Part shown: positions 53,008-63,856 of the stretch, piece by piece
Numbering within the stretch: the stretch's first letter is position 1
How the letters are laid out: the number at the start of each line of letters is the position of its first letter
DNA from: Muricea muricata
Lineage: Eukaryota > Cnidaria > Anthozoa > Malacalcyonacea > Plexauridae
DNA length: 64,000 bases
Direction: 5' to 3'
Assembly (NCBI GenBank): GCA_963855995.1
Contig: OY979717.1
Coordinates: forward strand, 10,784,001-10,848,000
Position numbers and translations under genes: made by a program
The notes under the pieces: model-generated
Databases searched by the model: none
What the model saw: only the letters and a program-made list of their open reading frames with translations
Told to the model about the DNA's origin: nothing

Positions 53008-54701
53008 GGGATACCCATTGTCTTTACCACTGGACTATGTTAGTTACCACTTTCTATGTTAGTTACCACTTTGACTGGGTTAAGAATTATTATAGATATA
53101 CACGCTAGATTAAATCAAAGTTATTCGAAGCCATTCGCGAGCTTTTGTTCGCATTTCATCGAATAATATTTAATCATACTCTGTCGAGGAAGACCTTGAA
53201 GTTGCTTTTGAGTGTAATTACATTTTTAAATTATGTACAAATTTATTTCTAAATAAATCCAATTGAGTCTTTTGCAATATCACAAATAACAAAAATGGGT
53301 AAGGTCACAACTTGAGCATATAGTAGGTTTCTGGTGCTACGAATTTTAAAAGCCTATATTTTTGTGAGTAATAAAACATTTGAAAAATAAATGTGTGTTG
53401 AAATCAGCCTTCTCTTATTCTCGGAGAAGACCATGTAAATTCTGATCAAACATACATTTCCAAATTTAATGACCCAGATATATGACGTTCAATATATATC
53501 ATTGAACTAAACAGATCACTATTTAAATCTAATGTCGAAGAACAATTTTATTGCTGAGGCACTACAGACACGATAAGTATTAAATAAATGGAAATGTTTT
53601 TCGCTGATTGCATAAATGACCACGCAAATTATATTTTGATATGATAAAACTTATACAGCACGTTAATAACAGCAGCCTATATATAGATGCATGTGCGCAT
53701 GGCAATAGTGTCTACCCGGTCGTAATTCAACCACAATCACTGCAACAGCAGAGCATGAGGTATATATATACAAATCGGTGATACTATATCTTGATGGTCT
53801 GATTCGAAGATACAGGGTTTTAGCACTTACGGTCTGGGGGCCGCTTCTACCCTCCCCTATGTTTCGAACCAGAGGTGGTGGAGTTGTGATACAGACGGTT
53901 GAGGCAGTCAATTCGATGTCGTTGTCGAAAGGCAACCGCATTTGGTGGGCTGTCGAGGCCAATTGTGCGAAGCCACCCGTGCGCGCCATCCGTGTGCAAA
54001 CTTTTATTACAATACCCCGGTCCTTTTTACCATCGTTATACATTTCCAAGGCTAATCCTTCGAAGGTAGCAGAATTCCTGACACCTTTTGGAACCTTTTA
54101 ATTTAAATTGATTACGCTGGCGTACAATCTCTTATGACGCTTTTCAATAGCCCTAATGTAAGTGGTAGAGCGTAATTCTTTTCAATTATTTATTTGGGGT
54201 TTTTTCGCCAAAAAAGATGGCTCCCACCGTTAAGAAAAACTATAGCATTTTGAGCACGGTTTTCTGTTGAATTTTTTTCGATGGTTTTTTAGAACTTTTA
54301 TTTTCTCCATTTACCAAAAATTTTGCCAGTGCGGTTAACAAGGAAATAAAAATTTTTCTTTATCAGACTGTATGATAAAAAGAAGTAATTGTCAAATTGT
54401 GACGAATTTTTTTCTAAAAAAATTTGCAAAATAGACGAAAAGATACTTTGGAAAGGGTTATTAATTCTTACACAAGACGAAAACTATTTAATGCATGGCA
54501 AGGGCAGGAATTGATCCTACCCACTTTTGTAGGGTAATTTGTATTTGACCACTGCATTACGTTGGTTATGAGGCTTCGGCAAGTTGGTTTAAGTTGTCTA
54601 TACGTTCTTCTAGCCTATGCTTAATTCTTGAAACTGACGAAATCCAGAACGATTTTTATCAAAGGTAGGTATTGCTCCCGGACTCAGTGATTGATTCTGA
54701 A
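53008..54701 (+). repeat. Satellite unit 27, type A with one B core marker
   Basis: 1694 bp, positional partner of unit 17. It opens GGGATACCCATTG (private), and the core has GTTGTGATA between two A markers, a short conversion tract. Confidence 0.95.
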
Positions 54702-56395
54702 GGGATACACATTGTCTTTACCACTGGACTATGTTAGTTACCACTTTCTATGTTAGTTACCACTTTGACTGGGTTAAGAATTATTATAGATATACACGCT
54801 AGATTAAATCAAAGTTATTCGAAGCCATTCGCGAGCTTTTGTTCGCATTTCATCGAATAATATTTAATCATACTCTGTCGAGGAAGACCTTGAAGTTGCT
54901 TTTGAGTGTAATTACATTTTTAAATTATGTACAAATTTATTTCTAAATAAATCCAATTGAGTCTTTTGCAATATCACAAATAACAAAAATGGGTAAGGTC
55001 ACAACTTGAGCATATAGTAGGTTTCTGGTGCTACGAATTTTAAAAGCCTATATTTTTGTGAGTAATAAAACATTTGAAAAATAAATGTGTGTTGAAATCA
55101 GCCTTCTCTTATTCTCGGAGAAGACCATGTAAATTCTGATCAAACATACATTTCCAAATTTAATGACCCAGATATATGACGTTCAATATATATCATTGAA
55201 CTAAACAGATCACTATTTAAATCTAATGTCGAAGAACAATTTTATTGCTGAGGCACTACAGACACGATAAGTATTAAATAAATGGAAATGTTTTTCGCTG
55301 ATTGCATAAATGACCACGCAAATTATATTTTGATATGATAAAACTTATACAGCACGTTAATAACAGCAGCCTATATATAGATGCATGTGCGCATGGCAAT
55401 AGTGTCTACCCGGTCGTAATTCAACCACAATCACTGCAACAGCAGAGCATGAGGTATATATATACAAATCGGTGATACTATATCTTGATGGTCTGATTCG
55501 AAGATACAGGGTTTTAGCACTTACGGTCTGGGGGCCGCTTCTACCCTCCCCTATGTTTCGAACCAGAGGTGGTGGAGTTATGATACAGACGGTTGAGGCA
55601 GTCAATTCGATGTCGTTGTCGAAAGGCAACCGCATTTGGTGGGCTGTCGAGGCCAATTGTGCGAAGCCACCCGTGCGCGCCATCCGTGTGCAAACTTTTA
55701 TTACAATACCCCGGTCCTTTTTACCATCGTTATACATTTCCAAGGCTAATCCTTCGAAGGTAGCAGAATTCCTGACACCTTTTGGAACCTTTTAATTTAA
55801 ATTGATTACGCTGGCGTACAATCTCTTATGACGCTTTTCAATAGCCCTAATGTAAGTGGTAGAGCGTAATTCTTTTCAATTATTTATTTGGGGTTTTTTC
55901 GCCAAAAAAGATGGCTCCCACCGTTAAGAAAAACTATAGCATTTTGAGCACGGTTTTCTGTTGAATTTTTTTCGATGGTTTTTTAGAACTTTTATTTTCT
56001 CCATTTACCAAAAATTTTGCCAGTGCGGTTAACAAGGAAATAAAAATTTTTCTTTATCAGACTGTATGATAAAAAGAAGTAATTGTCAAATTGAGACGAA
56101 TTTTTTTCTAAAAAAATTTGCAAAATAGACGAAAAGATACTTTGGAAAGGGTTATTAATCCTTACACAAGACGAAAACTATTTAATGCATGGCAAGGGCA
56201 GGAATTGATCCTACCCACTTTTGTAGGGTAATTTGTATTTGACCACTGCATTACGTTGGTTATGAGGCTTCGGCAAGTTGGTTTAAGTTGTCTATACGTT
56301 CTTCTAGCCTATGCTTAATTCTTGAAACTGACGAAATCCAGAACGATTTTTATCAAAGGTAGGTATTGCTCCCGGACTCAGTAATTGATCCTGAA
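54702..56395 (+). repeat. Satellite unit 28, type A
   Basis: 1694 bp, last complete unit and partner of unit 18. Private TTATTAATCCTTAC near 56155 and AATTGATCCTGAAGG at its end. Confidence 0.95.
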
Positions 56396-57059
56396 GGGAT
56401 ACACATTGTCTTTACCACAGGACTATGTTAGTTACCACTTTTTATGTCAGTTACCACTTTGACTGGGTTAAGAATTATTATAGATATACACGCTAGATTA
56501 AATCAAAGTTATTCCAAGCCATTCGCGAGCTTTTGTTCGCATTTCATCGAATAATATTTAATCATACTCTGTCGAGGAAGACCTTGAAGTTGCTTTTGAG
56601 TGTAATTACATTTTTAAATTATGTACAAATTTATTTCTAAATAAATCCAATTGAGTCTTTTGCAATATCACAAATAACAAAAATGGGTAAGGTCAAAACT
56701 TGAGCACATAGTAGGTTTCTGGTGCTACGAATTTTAAAAGCCTATATTTTTGTGAGTAATAAAACATTTGAAAAATAAATGTGTGTTGAAATCAGCCTTG
56801 TCTTATTCTCGGAGAAGACCATGTAAATTCTGATCAAACATACATTTCCAAATTTAATGACCCAGATATATGACGTTCAATATATATCATTGAACTGAAC
56901 AGATCACTATTTAAATCTAATGTCGAAGAACAATTTTATTGCTGAGGCACTACAGACACGATAAGTATTAAATAAATGGAAATGTTTTTCCCTGATTGCA
57001 TAAATGACCACGCAACTTATATTTTGATATGATAAAACTTATACAGCACGTTAATAACA
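56396..57059 (+). repeat. Truncated chimeric terminal unit 29
   Basis: About 664 bp. It begins as B (CCACAGGAC, TTCCAAGCC, TGAGCACATAG) and continues as A from about 56795 (TTATTCTCGGAGAAGACCATG, CCCAGATATATG, GATATGATAA). It breaks off after GTTAATAACAGC. Private changes near the end are CAGCCTTGTC, TTTTTCCCTGATTG and CGCAACTTATAT. The other complete units show no such break. Confidence 0.93.
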
Positions 57060-57698
57060 GCCTATAACACTGATAACGTCCATAACACCAATAACGCCAT
57101 AACGTCTGTAACGCCATAACGCCTATAACACCAATAACGTCTATAACACCAATAACGTCTATAACACCAATAACGTCTATAACACCAGTAACGTCTATAA
57201 CACCAATAACGTCTATAACACCAGTAACGTCTATAACACCAATAACGCCATAACGTCTGTAACGCCATAACGCCTATAACACCAATAACGTATATAACAC
57301 CAATAACGCCATAACGTCTGTAACGCCATAACGCCTATAACACCAATAACGCCATAACGTCTGTAACACCAATAACGTCTATAACACCAATAACGTCCAT
57401 AACACCAATAACGCCATAACGTCTGTAACACCAATAACGTCCATAACACCAATAACGTCCATAATACCAATAACGTCCATAACACCAATAACGTCCATAA
57501 CACCAATAACGCCATAACGCCTATAACACCAATAACATCTATAACACCAATAACGTCCATAACACCAATAACGTCTTTAACACCAATAACGCCATAACAC
57601 CAATAACGCCCATAACACCAATAACACCCATAACACTATTAACGCCCATAACACCAATAACGCCACAACGTCTATAACACCAATACGTCTATAACACA
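57060..57698. repeat. Minisatellite of 9/18-bp units
   Basis: Runs of ATAACACCA and ATAACGTCT or ATAACGCCT, typically as an 18-bp pair, repeated for about 640 bp with length slips (for example CCATAACGCC). On the minus strand this gives hexapeptide repeats such as WCYRRY and LVLWTL in open frames (57268-57062, 57560-57231), which are by-products. It abuts the satellite break without a spacer. The right end decays into ATAACACATATGGCATATATG. Confidence 0.93.
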
Positions 57699-58334
57699 TA
57701 TGGCATATATGCTGTATAAATGACGTCATTGATCTATATTATAAATGACGTAATATACATTTAGTGCGCGTAACATAACGATATAACCAGAGAAAGCACC
57801 ATTAAAGTTACCGTCGTTTGCATCTAAGAGTGAACAGGTCCTTCGACCAGTTAGAATATCAAATGAACCGAAGGCAACCAATACCTGAATGCAAGATTGT
57901 TCAATGTTGTCAATGCTCGGCATTGCTACAGCAGTTTGCAGGATGATTCAGGCTCAAGAATATTGTTCAATATTTGTGACGTCATTCTGTGTATTTGGCA
58001 AGTTAGTTCAGACCCACACCATAATCAAACCAAATAACTTTCATATTTCATACTACCACAAGTTGTACGTTAAAAATCGGTCAAAAATAACTGTTAAAAT
58101 TGCAATTGACAGGTATTTCAATTCGGAAAGCATCTAGAAAGCACATAATAGCCCCAGTCTAATATCAGATCAGTGATACCAACGAGCTCTGTGAGTGGTT
58201 TGTTATAGCAATGAAAGACATTAGAAAAAAGTTGTTTCAAGGCTGGTATTACCCACCCAGACCCATATCTACTTTTGATCAAAAGCAACCAATCAAAATC
58301 ATGCCACACCATGCCACGCTGAGGTCAAATTATC
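57699..58334. other. Unassigned AT-rich single-copy DNA next to the array
   Basis: Contains a 12-bp direct repeat TATAAATGACGT (57715-57726 and 57740-57751). Two exact TGACGTCA palindromes lie at 57721-57728 and 57977-57984. Open frames of 64-82 codons (for example 57889-58137) show no motif I recognise. Confidence 0.7.
57715..57752. promoter_or_regulatory. Possible paired CRE/ATF-like sites
   Basis: TGACGTCA (57721-57728) is the full CRE palindrome. TGACGTAA follows in the second copy of the direct repeat, and another TGACGTCA occurs at 57977. Such 8-mers can occur by chance, and no promoter can be shown. Confidence 0.2.
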
Positions 58335-58345
58335 TTCCCGCCAAA
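58335..58345. promoter_or_regulatory. E2F-like site
   Basis: TTCCCGCCAAA fits the E2F consensus closely. It lies about 130 bp upstream of a strong splice-donor match (58476), where a promoter of the candidate transcript would be expected. Confidence 0.2.
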
Positions 58346-58887
58346 GCCCAAACCTCATTTGTGCAAAGTCTTGAGACCATAAACAGCAAAGCTTCGTTCT
58401 GAGCTGACAAGTTATTTAAAGCTGTTCAAAAACCGCTAAAAAGACTCAACAGAAGTCGTCCTTAGCTGTTTAAAGGTATGTTGTTCTATTTTTCCCGTTT
58501 TCTCTCGTTTTTCTCTTTAAATTTTCTAGTTTTCGTCGCCGCGAGCCGGCAGTTACGAATTCGCAAACAGGGCACGTCGTTCGCTTACAGGACGTCGAAA
58601 CGAGCTCTAACTGACAGTTTTTAAGCTTCTTACCTCCCTTTCAGAAACTACAAGACACTAAAAAGCTATGTCAATCGAAATTTAACCGAAATTCATGCTA
58701 TTTAAGTATTTTTTGGGAAACAATTTGAAACGAGTTTAAAGAAGCTGTAACATTCCAAGCATTTGTCGACATGTTTGTGTTAAAATCATCTTTCTCCTTA
58801 TATTACAGTGATAAAAGCGAATATATGAGAGACGTCCAAATGGTACTCGCCAGTAAATACAGGTATAAACTGATTATTATATTGACC

Positions 58888-61126
58888 TTTTTTGTATTTT
58901 TGTACAATTTTTGCTTCAAAAACCTAGTGAGAGAGTAGAGCCGGAGACGGCCGTCTTGAAAGAATCTTGAACCAACTACGGCGGATTTTTGTTTGAATAC
59001 TTTTCACATCTACCGAAAATGAACAATATGGAGGCATTATGCTTAAGATATCAAATAAAATTTTGTATTTTCAGTGTGTTTTTTTCCATTTTTTGAGCAT
59101 TTGCAGGCGCCATGAGAGAACTTGTCGGTCACATAAAAGGGCTTCTCAGGCGCTCGAATTTAATGCACCGGCGCCATAAGCAAACCTCGGGGGAATAAAC
59201 CCATTTGCCGGCTATACTTCCAACTATCAAACGTCTGCTTTTGAAAGAAAACTCGCAAAAAAAATTAAAAACTGCTAAAAAGTGCACAAATCTCAACAGA
59301 AGTCATGCTTTGGTATTGGAGGCAATTGTTCATTCTAATTTGTTAGTCTATCTGAACATTTTCTTGTATTCTCTAATTCCGAAAATCATTCCACGGAAAT
59401 TGACCATGGCGGCTAGAGTTTACAGCTAATTATGGCGGAATTTACAGCAACTCACGGTTTTAAAAACAACTCTGACTTACCTTTTTGAGCTTTTGCTTCG
59501 CTTCCACGAACTGCAATATTTACTAGGTTATGGCGTAAGTTTAGGAAAATTTGGTAATTTAAGCACTTTATAAAAAGAGCAATTAGGGCCAACCGAGACA
59601 CTTCAGTTAGTTTAGAGTTAAAGATAAATAAAAAATGTTCTTGCTTTTTACAATGGAGGCGACTTTTATGGCGGCATTTACAGCAACTTAATATTCTTTT
59701 TTTAAACTTTTCGCAATTATCTTCTTCTGGGACTGCTCAAATACCGTAACTTGCAATTGGTTTTGAGGAAGCTTAACAATGTAGACTCTTTTGCTAATAT
59801 ACAATTCTCATGGTAGATTAAATTTTGACCCACGCAAGATTAACAAATCTTTTATCATCACAGCTAAATAGAGCATTTAAAATTAGCAGACTGCAAAGTT
59901 TGGTGAAAAAATGCTGTGCAATACGGGAAATATAGCCCTGCGAAGTTTGCATATTTTTGTATATTAAATTTTGTATATTTTTTGTATTTACGGATGAGAA
60001 AGCGTACGACATTTGAGACAAATGTGGTAGGCATCACCCCCTTCCATTATATATACAAAATTTGGAAACTTCGTAGGGCTATATTTTTCGTATTTTACAA
60101 GATTTCGCCACCAAATTTTGCAATCTACTAATTTCAAATGCTTTATTTAGCTGTGACGATAAAAGATTTGTTAATCTTGCGTGGGTCAAAAATTTAATCT
60201 ACCATGAGAATTGTATACTATAAAGTCTACAGCTTCCTCAAAACCAATTACAAGTTAGGGTATTTGAGCAGATACCTGTCCCAAAAGAAGTTAAAACCAA
60301 ACAAAATTATGGAAAGTTTGTGAAAAAAAATGAAGTTGTTGTAAATGCCGCCATAAAAGTCGCCTCCATTGTAAAAAGCAAGAATATTTTTTATTTATTT
60401 GTAACTCTAAAGTGTCTCGGTTGCCTCTAATTGCTCTCTTTAAAAAGTGCTTGAATTACCAAATTTTATAAACTTACGCCATAGCCTAGTAAGTAATGCA
60501 GTTCGTGAAAGCGAAAGTTAAAAAGGCAAGTCAGAGTTGTTTTTAAAACCGTGAATTTCTGTAAATTCCGCCATAATTAGCCGTAAACTCTAGCCGCCAC
60601 AGTCAATTTCCGTGGAATGATTTTCGGACTTAGAGAATACAAGAAAATTTTCAGATAGACTCACAAATTAGAATGAACAGTTGCCTCCAATACCAAAGCA
60701 TGACTTCTGTTGAGATTTGTGCACTTTTTAGCACTTTTTAATTATTTCTTTTGCGAGTTTTCTTTCAAAGGCAGACGTTTGATTGTTGGAACCATAGCCG
60801 GCAAATGGTTTATTCCCACGAGGTTTGCTTATGGCGCCGCTGCATTGAGTTCGAGAGCCCGAGAAGCCCTTTTATGTGACCGACAAGTTCTCTCATGGCG
60901 CCTGCGAGTACTCAAAAAATGAGAAAAAACCCCACTGAAAATACAAAAATTTATTTGACATCTTAAGTATAATGCCTCCATATTGTTCATTTTCGGTAGA
61001 TGTGAAGAAAATTAAAACAAAATCCGCCATATTTAATTTGGTTCAAGATTCTATAAATACGACCGTCTCCGGCTCTACTTTATCCCTAGGCTTTTTAAGC
61101 AAAAATTGTACAAAAATACCAAAAAA
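58888..61126. repeat. 2.24-kb foldback inverted repeat
   Basis: The left arm (58888 to ~59966) and right arm (~60049 to 61126) are diverged inverted copies of about 1.08 kb separated by ~82 bp. Matching landmarks include GTAGAGCCGGAGACGG with CCGTCTCCGGCTCTAC, GGCGCCATGAGAGAAC with TTCTCATGGCGCC, CTCAACAGAAGTCATGC with its complement, and GACCCACGCAAGATTAAC with GTTAATCTTGCGTGGGTC. ATGGCGG occurs at 59406, 59432 and 59668, and as CCGCCAT at 60348, 60568 and 61024. No transposase frame is present and no clear target duplication is seen. Weak similarity may extend ~35 bp beyond each end. Probably a foldback-type non-autonomous DNA element, or an old inverted duplication. Confidence 0.88.
59967..60048. 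other. Spacer between foldback arms
   Basis: About 82 bp not paired with the arms. It contains its own small perfect hairpin, ACATTTG (60009-60015), AGA, CAAATGT (60019-60025). Confidence 0.6.
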
Positions 61127-63009
61127 GAGACTTGTGCACTTGGATACTGGGATTTAGTCAAATGAGGGATGGGAAATGTAGAGGCATAGCCAAGCACCTA
61201 ATTTTGAAGGGTCAGAAAGAGGAGTGGTGGACAATAACCGAGAAAAATTGAAAATTCTATAGCTTACGATATGAAAGTTCCAACATTCTGGGGGGATTTT
61301 TAACCAGAAAAATTTACAAGATGAATTGAATGTACAGTTTTCCACAAGTTTTCTGACAAAAGTTTTTTTACAAATTTACAAATTTCTGTAAGTTTTCTTG
61401 CAGTGTGGTCTCCATTTACCTCGAACTCCCCCTTCCTCCCTCCACATTTTTATCCCGTTTTAAACGTTAACTGAAAACATATTTTCAAACAATTGAGGTC
61501 TGGTCCCCCTTGGGTACATCCTTAAAGAAAAGGCAATAGTACCCCCAACTCGGCTCCCTTCCGGACTCTGAATTAAGAAAAACCTCTTTAAAGTTTATTT
61601 GGGAAAAATCATTCGGATTTATTCATCCGCACAGTCTACAGAAGAAAAATTTAAGACAAAATTTCATCCGTTTTAGCAGTTGAAAAATATTTCTTGTTTT
61701 TGATATTTTATATTGTTTGGCACTTAGTGCACACGAGTGTTTAAGTATCCTTTTGAGCGAGTGAAATCATAGGCGAAGTATCCTCAGTTGCACACCTATG
61801 TATCCTTAATCTACAATATATATAATAGTATGTAGCATATATTACTGGTGCTCTCCTGCAGATCTCGCGGATACGCGATAAAAAGCTGGTTCGGCTACGC
61901 GGATTTCTTAACAACATTCAAAAACTTTCAAAAATAATTGCATGCTAAAGTTCTTTATTTTTTTACAATTTTTAGTGAGCAACATGTATCAACATGGTAC
62001 AAGTGGCAAAGAAAGGTAAAGAATTTGATATATTCTATGACGAACTTGCCAGGGTCGATCGTACCTAGAACGAGACTTACTGGAAGTATAAAACAATACA
62101 ACAGTATATAGAGACCAGTTCAGAATGATTGCGGTATGATCAAACAAATTTTCCACATAAAACATGCTTGTGCAAATTAATTAGCGAGCCATTTCAATGA
62201 AACTTGACGTCTTTTCAAAGGACTTCAATAGCCTAACTAATTAATATTGTTTTCAGGAGCAAATATTCGAACGTTAGCTGATGAAGTGTTTTGGGGGTTG
62301 TCTTACTCTGTATGCATTGATTTTCAATAAAAAAATTTTCAGTAGGCTTTTTCGCACTATATTTTTTACTATTTACCAAAATAGCGCTAAGTGCTGGAAA
62401 TATATTCCAATGGCCTGGGCAATTCTCTCAGATATTTATTATTAGAGGTAGTTACATACGATGCATGCTAGCTACCAAAACTTCGGCGGACAGTTGGACA
62501 TAATTAATATTTATATGATAATGTTAATCATTAACAAACATAATAGTGATGGTACCTTGTAATATAGCATATGGAAGTATATTACCTAGTTATTATATTT
62601 GTTACGTAGTATCTAGTAATATATACGTATACCGTATTTATTACGTGTATTGCTTATGTATGCTATTGACATAATTTTAAACTATATAACTATACATATA
62701 TACTTTATAGGCTTATTTATCGCTACATATTTAGTATTTATATTATGTACATTTTTCAGCCATCATATATGGTCTCTTTAATGTAGTTAAGCCTATTGCA
62801 TACTAGTATATGATAATTGATAAGGTCTTATATTGGATAAGAATAATTTGTTATCTGTGTGTCATTTGTTATCTGTTAAACATTTGAGTGACATGTTATA
62901 TCAATCTATGTTCTATAACAAATCTAGAGTTACTATAGATGTCGTGAAATAATCTTTTTTGTAACCATATTCTATATAAGTTCAATAGTGCACTTTTCAC
63001 GTCAAGATA
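61127..63009. other. AT-rich DNA without recognisable genes
   Basis: Beyond the proposed exons at 61976-62015 and 62257 onward, I see a pyrimidine tract (about 61423-61443), a short perfect hairpin TCGCG-GATA-CGCGA (61865-61878), and strongly AT-rich, TAT-rich sequence at ~62460-62830. Open frames are short and without motifs. Confidence 0.6.
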
Positions 63010-63010
63010 T

Positions 63011-63032
63011 CTCCGACTCCGGCAATCGGAGT
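63011..63032. other. Short GC-rich hairpin
   Basis: CTCCGA (63011-63016) pairs with TCGGAG (63026-63031). A shifted alternative is ACTCCG (63016-63021) with CGGAGT (63027-63032). No T tract or gene end makes it a convincing terminator. Confidence 0.4.
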
Positions 63033-63066
63033 TCTGATCGGCCATATAGGTATATGGACATAGGCG

Positions 63067-63165
63067 AGACCATATGTATAACAAAATGGTCAAATATTTA
63101 TTTATGAGACCATACGAAATAGTCAAGTATTTATTCATAAAACAATATATATAAGGAAATGGTCA
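63067..63165 (+). repeat. 42-bp minisatellite, first block
   Basis: Two to two and a half diverged copies of GACCATATGTATAACAAAAT... followed by GGTCAAATATTTATTTATGA. They belong to the same family as the block at 63630-63855. In one plus frame the copy reads DHMYNKMVKYLFM. Confidence 0.7.
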
Positions 63166-63187
63166 ATGATCAATGAGGACAACATAT

Positions 63188-63270
63188 GTATATGGACATA
63201 GGTACATGATCAAAAGTACATGGACAAAGGTAAATAGACATAGGTATATGCACAGGGGTATATGGACAAG
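63188..63270 (+). repeat. 14-bp minisatellite, six copies
   Basis: Successive 14-mers GTATATGGACATAG, GTACATGATCAAAA, GTACATGGACAAAG, GTAAATAGACATAG, GTATATGCACAGGG, then a 13-base last copy. A lone copy lies near 63049-63063, next to the first 42-bp block. Confidence 0.85.
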
Positions 63271-63629
63271 TGCTGTGCAATGTTCTGTTGTATATTGTTA
63301 ATGTGTTGCGCTGCGTTTGCGCTGCGATTCCATGCTTCTGGGTTTTGTGGTTGGTGGTTGTTGTGGACTCGTGTCTCGTTGTTTTTCTGAGTGAGAGAGA
63401 AAGTGAGTAAATGAGTGAGTGGGTCAATATATAACTAGGTTAGGCGGAAAACAACGACGACATGAGGGGTGAGATTGTGGTGGAGGAGTGGTAATAGGTT
63501 CACACTTGCATTGCGCGCGCTTGCGATCGTATTTTGTTGTATTGTCGTGTCGTATTCATGTCGTAACGTTATTGTCCTGCAGAGCATCTTTCCATATGGA
63601 TCGTGTACATATAAACAAGTCAAATATAC
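63271..63629. other. GT-rich spacer between minisatellites
   Basis: Holds a short duplication GCGCTGCGTTTGCGCTGCG (~63308-63326) and a GT-rich stretch with TGGTTGGTGGTTGTTG. A degenerate GAGT-type microsatellite lies at about 63389-63422. No gene is recognised. CA-rich minus frames are composition effects. Confidence 0.6.
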
Positions 63630-63855
63630 CTGAGACCATATGCCTAACAAAGTGCCAGACAAATATAATATACATGAAACCAGACGTATATAAAAAAATG
63701 GTGAAGTATTTATCAACGAAAGACAATATTTATAACAGAATGGTCAAGTTTTTATTCATGAGAGACCATATTTATAACGGAATGGTCAAGTACTTATTCA
63801 TGAGAGACCATGTTTATAACAGAATGGTCAAGTTTTTATTCATGAAAGACCATAT
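63630..63855 (+). repeat. 42-bp minisatellite, second block
   Basis: Roughly five copies. The last three are clear (GACAATATTTATAACAGAATGG..., GACCATATTTATAACGGAATGG..., GACCATGTTTATAACAGAATGG...), and the first two are degraded. Because 42 is a multiple of three, the plus frame within 63488-63871 repeats a 14-residue motif such as DHIYNGMVKYLFMR. No start context or known family supports a real protein, but the frame also survives in the first block. Confidence 0.8.
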
Positions 63856-63856
63856 T

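Larger units (their letters stand above)
1..57059 (+). repeat. Macrosatellite array of ~1.7-kb units with higher-order structure
   Basis: Twenty-eight complete units and one truncated unit follow head to tail without spacers. I set the unit start at GGGATACACATTGTC (or a one-base variant), seen at 1, 1700, 3394, 7322, 9016 and so on. Unit lengths fall into four classes: 1694 (A), 1699 (B), 1696 (A*) and 3922-3928 (L). A and B differ in the first ~770 bp by small indels, for example GATATGATAA in A against GATGTTTATGATAA in B, and by linked substitutions, for example TTCTCGGAGAAGACCATG in A against ACTCGGAGAAGACCTTG in B. The left end is the window edge, so the true array is longer. A centromeric, subtelomeric or sex-chromosome location is possible but not shown. 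Confidence 0.97.
58350..62335 (+). other. Candidate four-exon transcript (splice signals only)
   Basis: Proposed exon 1 ends at 58475 (AAAG then GTATGT). Exon 2 is 58809-58862 (acceptor CTCCTTATATTACAG, donor ACAG then GTATAA). Exon 3 is 61976-62015 (acceptor TTTACAATTTTTAG, donor AAAG then GTAAAG). Exon 4 starts at 62257 (branch-like CTAAC near 62233, acceptor ATATTGTTTTCAG) and has AATAAA at 62326-62331. Joined, exons 2-4 give one frame from ATG 58825 to TAG 62275-62277 of 32 codons, with no known motif. It could be a non-coding RNA, a micropeptide or chance. AT-rich DNA offers many false splice sites. The foldback repeat would lie in intron 2. Confidence 0.22.

Noticed and set aside
1-57059. 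Tandem rRNA, snRNA, histone or spliced-leader cluster
   Set aside because: None of the conserved sequences of 5S, 18S, 28S, U1, U2, U4, U5 or U6 RNAs that I looked for is present, and no histone frames occur.
57062-57560. Tryptophan/tyrosine-rich repeat proteins on the minus strand
   Set aside because: Direct translation of an 18-bp minisatellite, with no start context or known family.
1-57698. CRISPR array
   Set aside because: Units are far too long, and the minisatellite has no unique spacers. The context is eukaryotic.
57889-58137. 82-codon frame as a gene
   Set aside because: No recognisable domain, ordinary AT-rich composition, and overlapping antisense frames of similar size.
60710-60922. 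70-codon frame in the right foldback arm
   Set aside because: The corresponding stretch in the left arm is not open as the same protein, so no coding constraint is visible.
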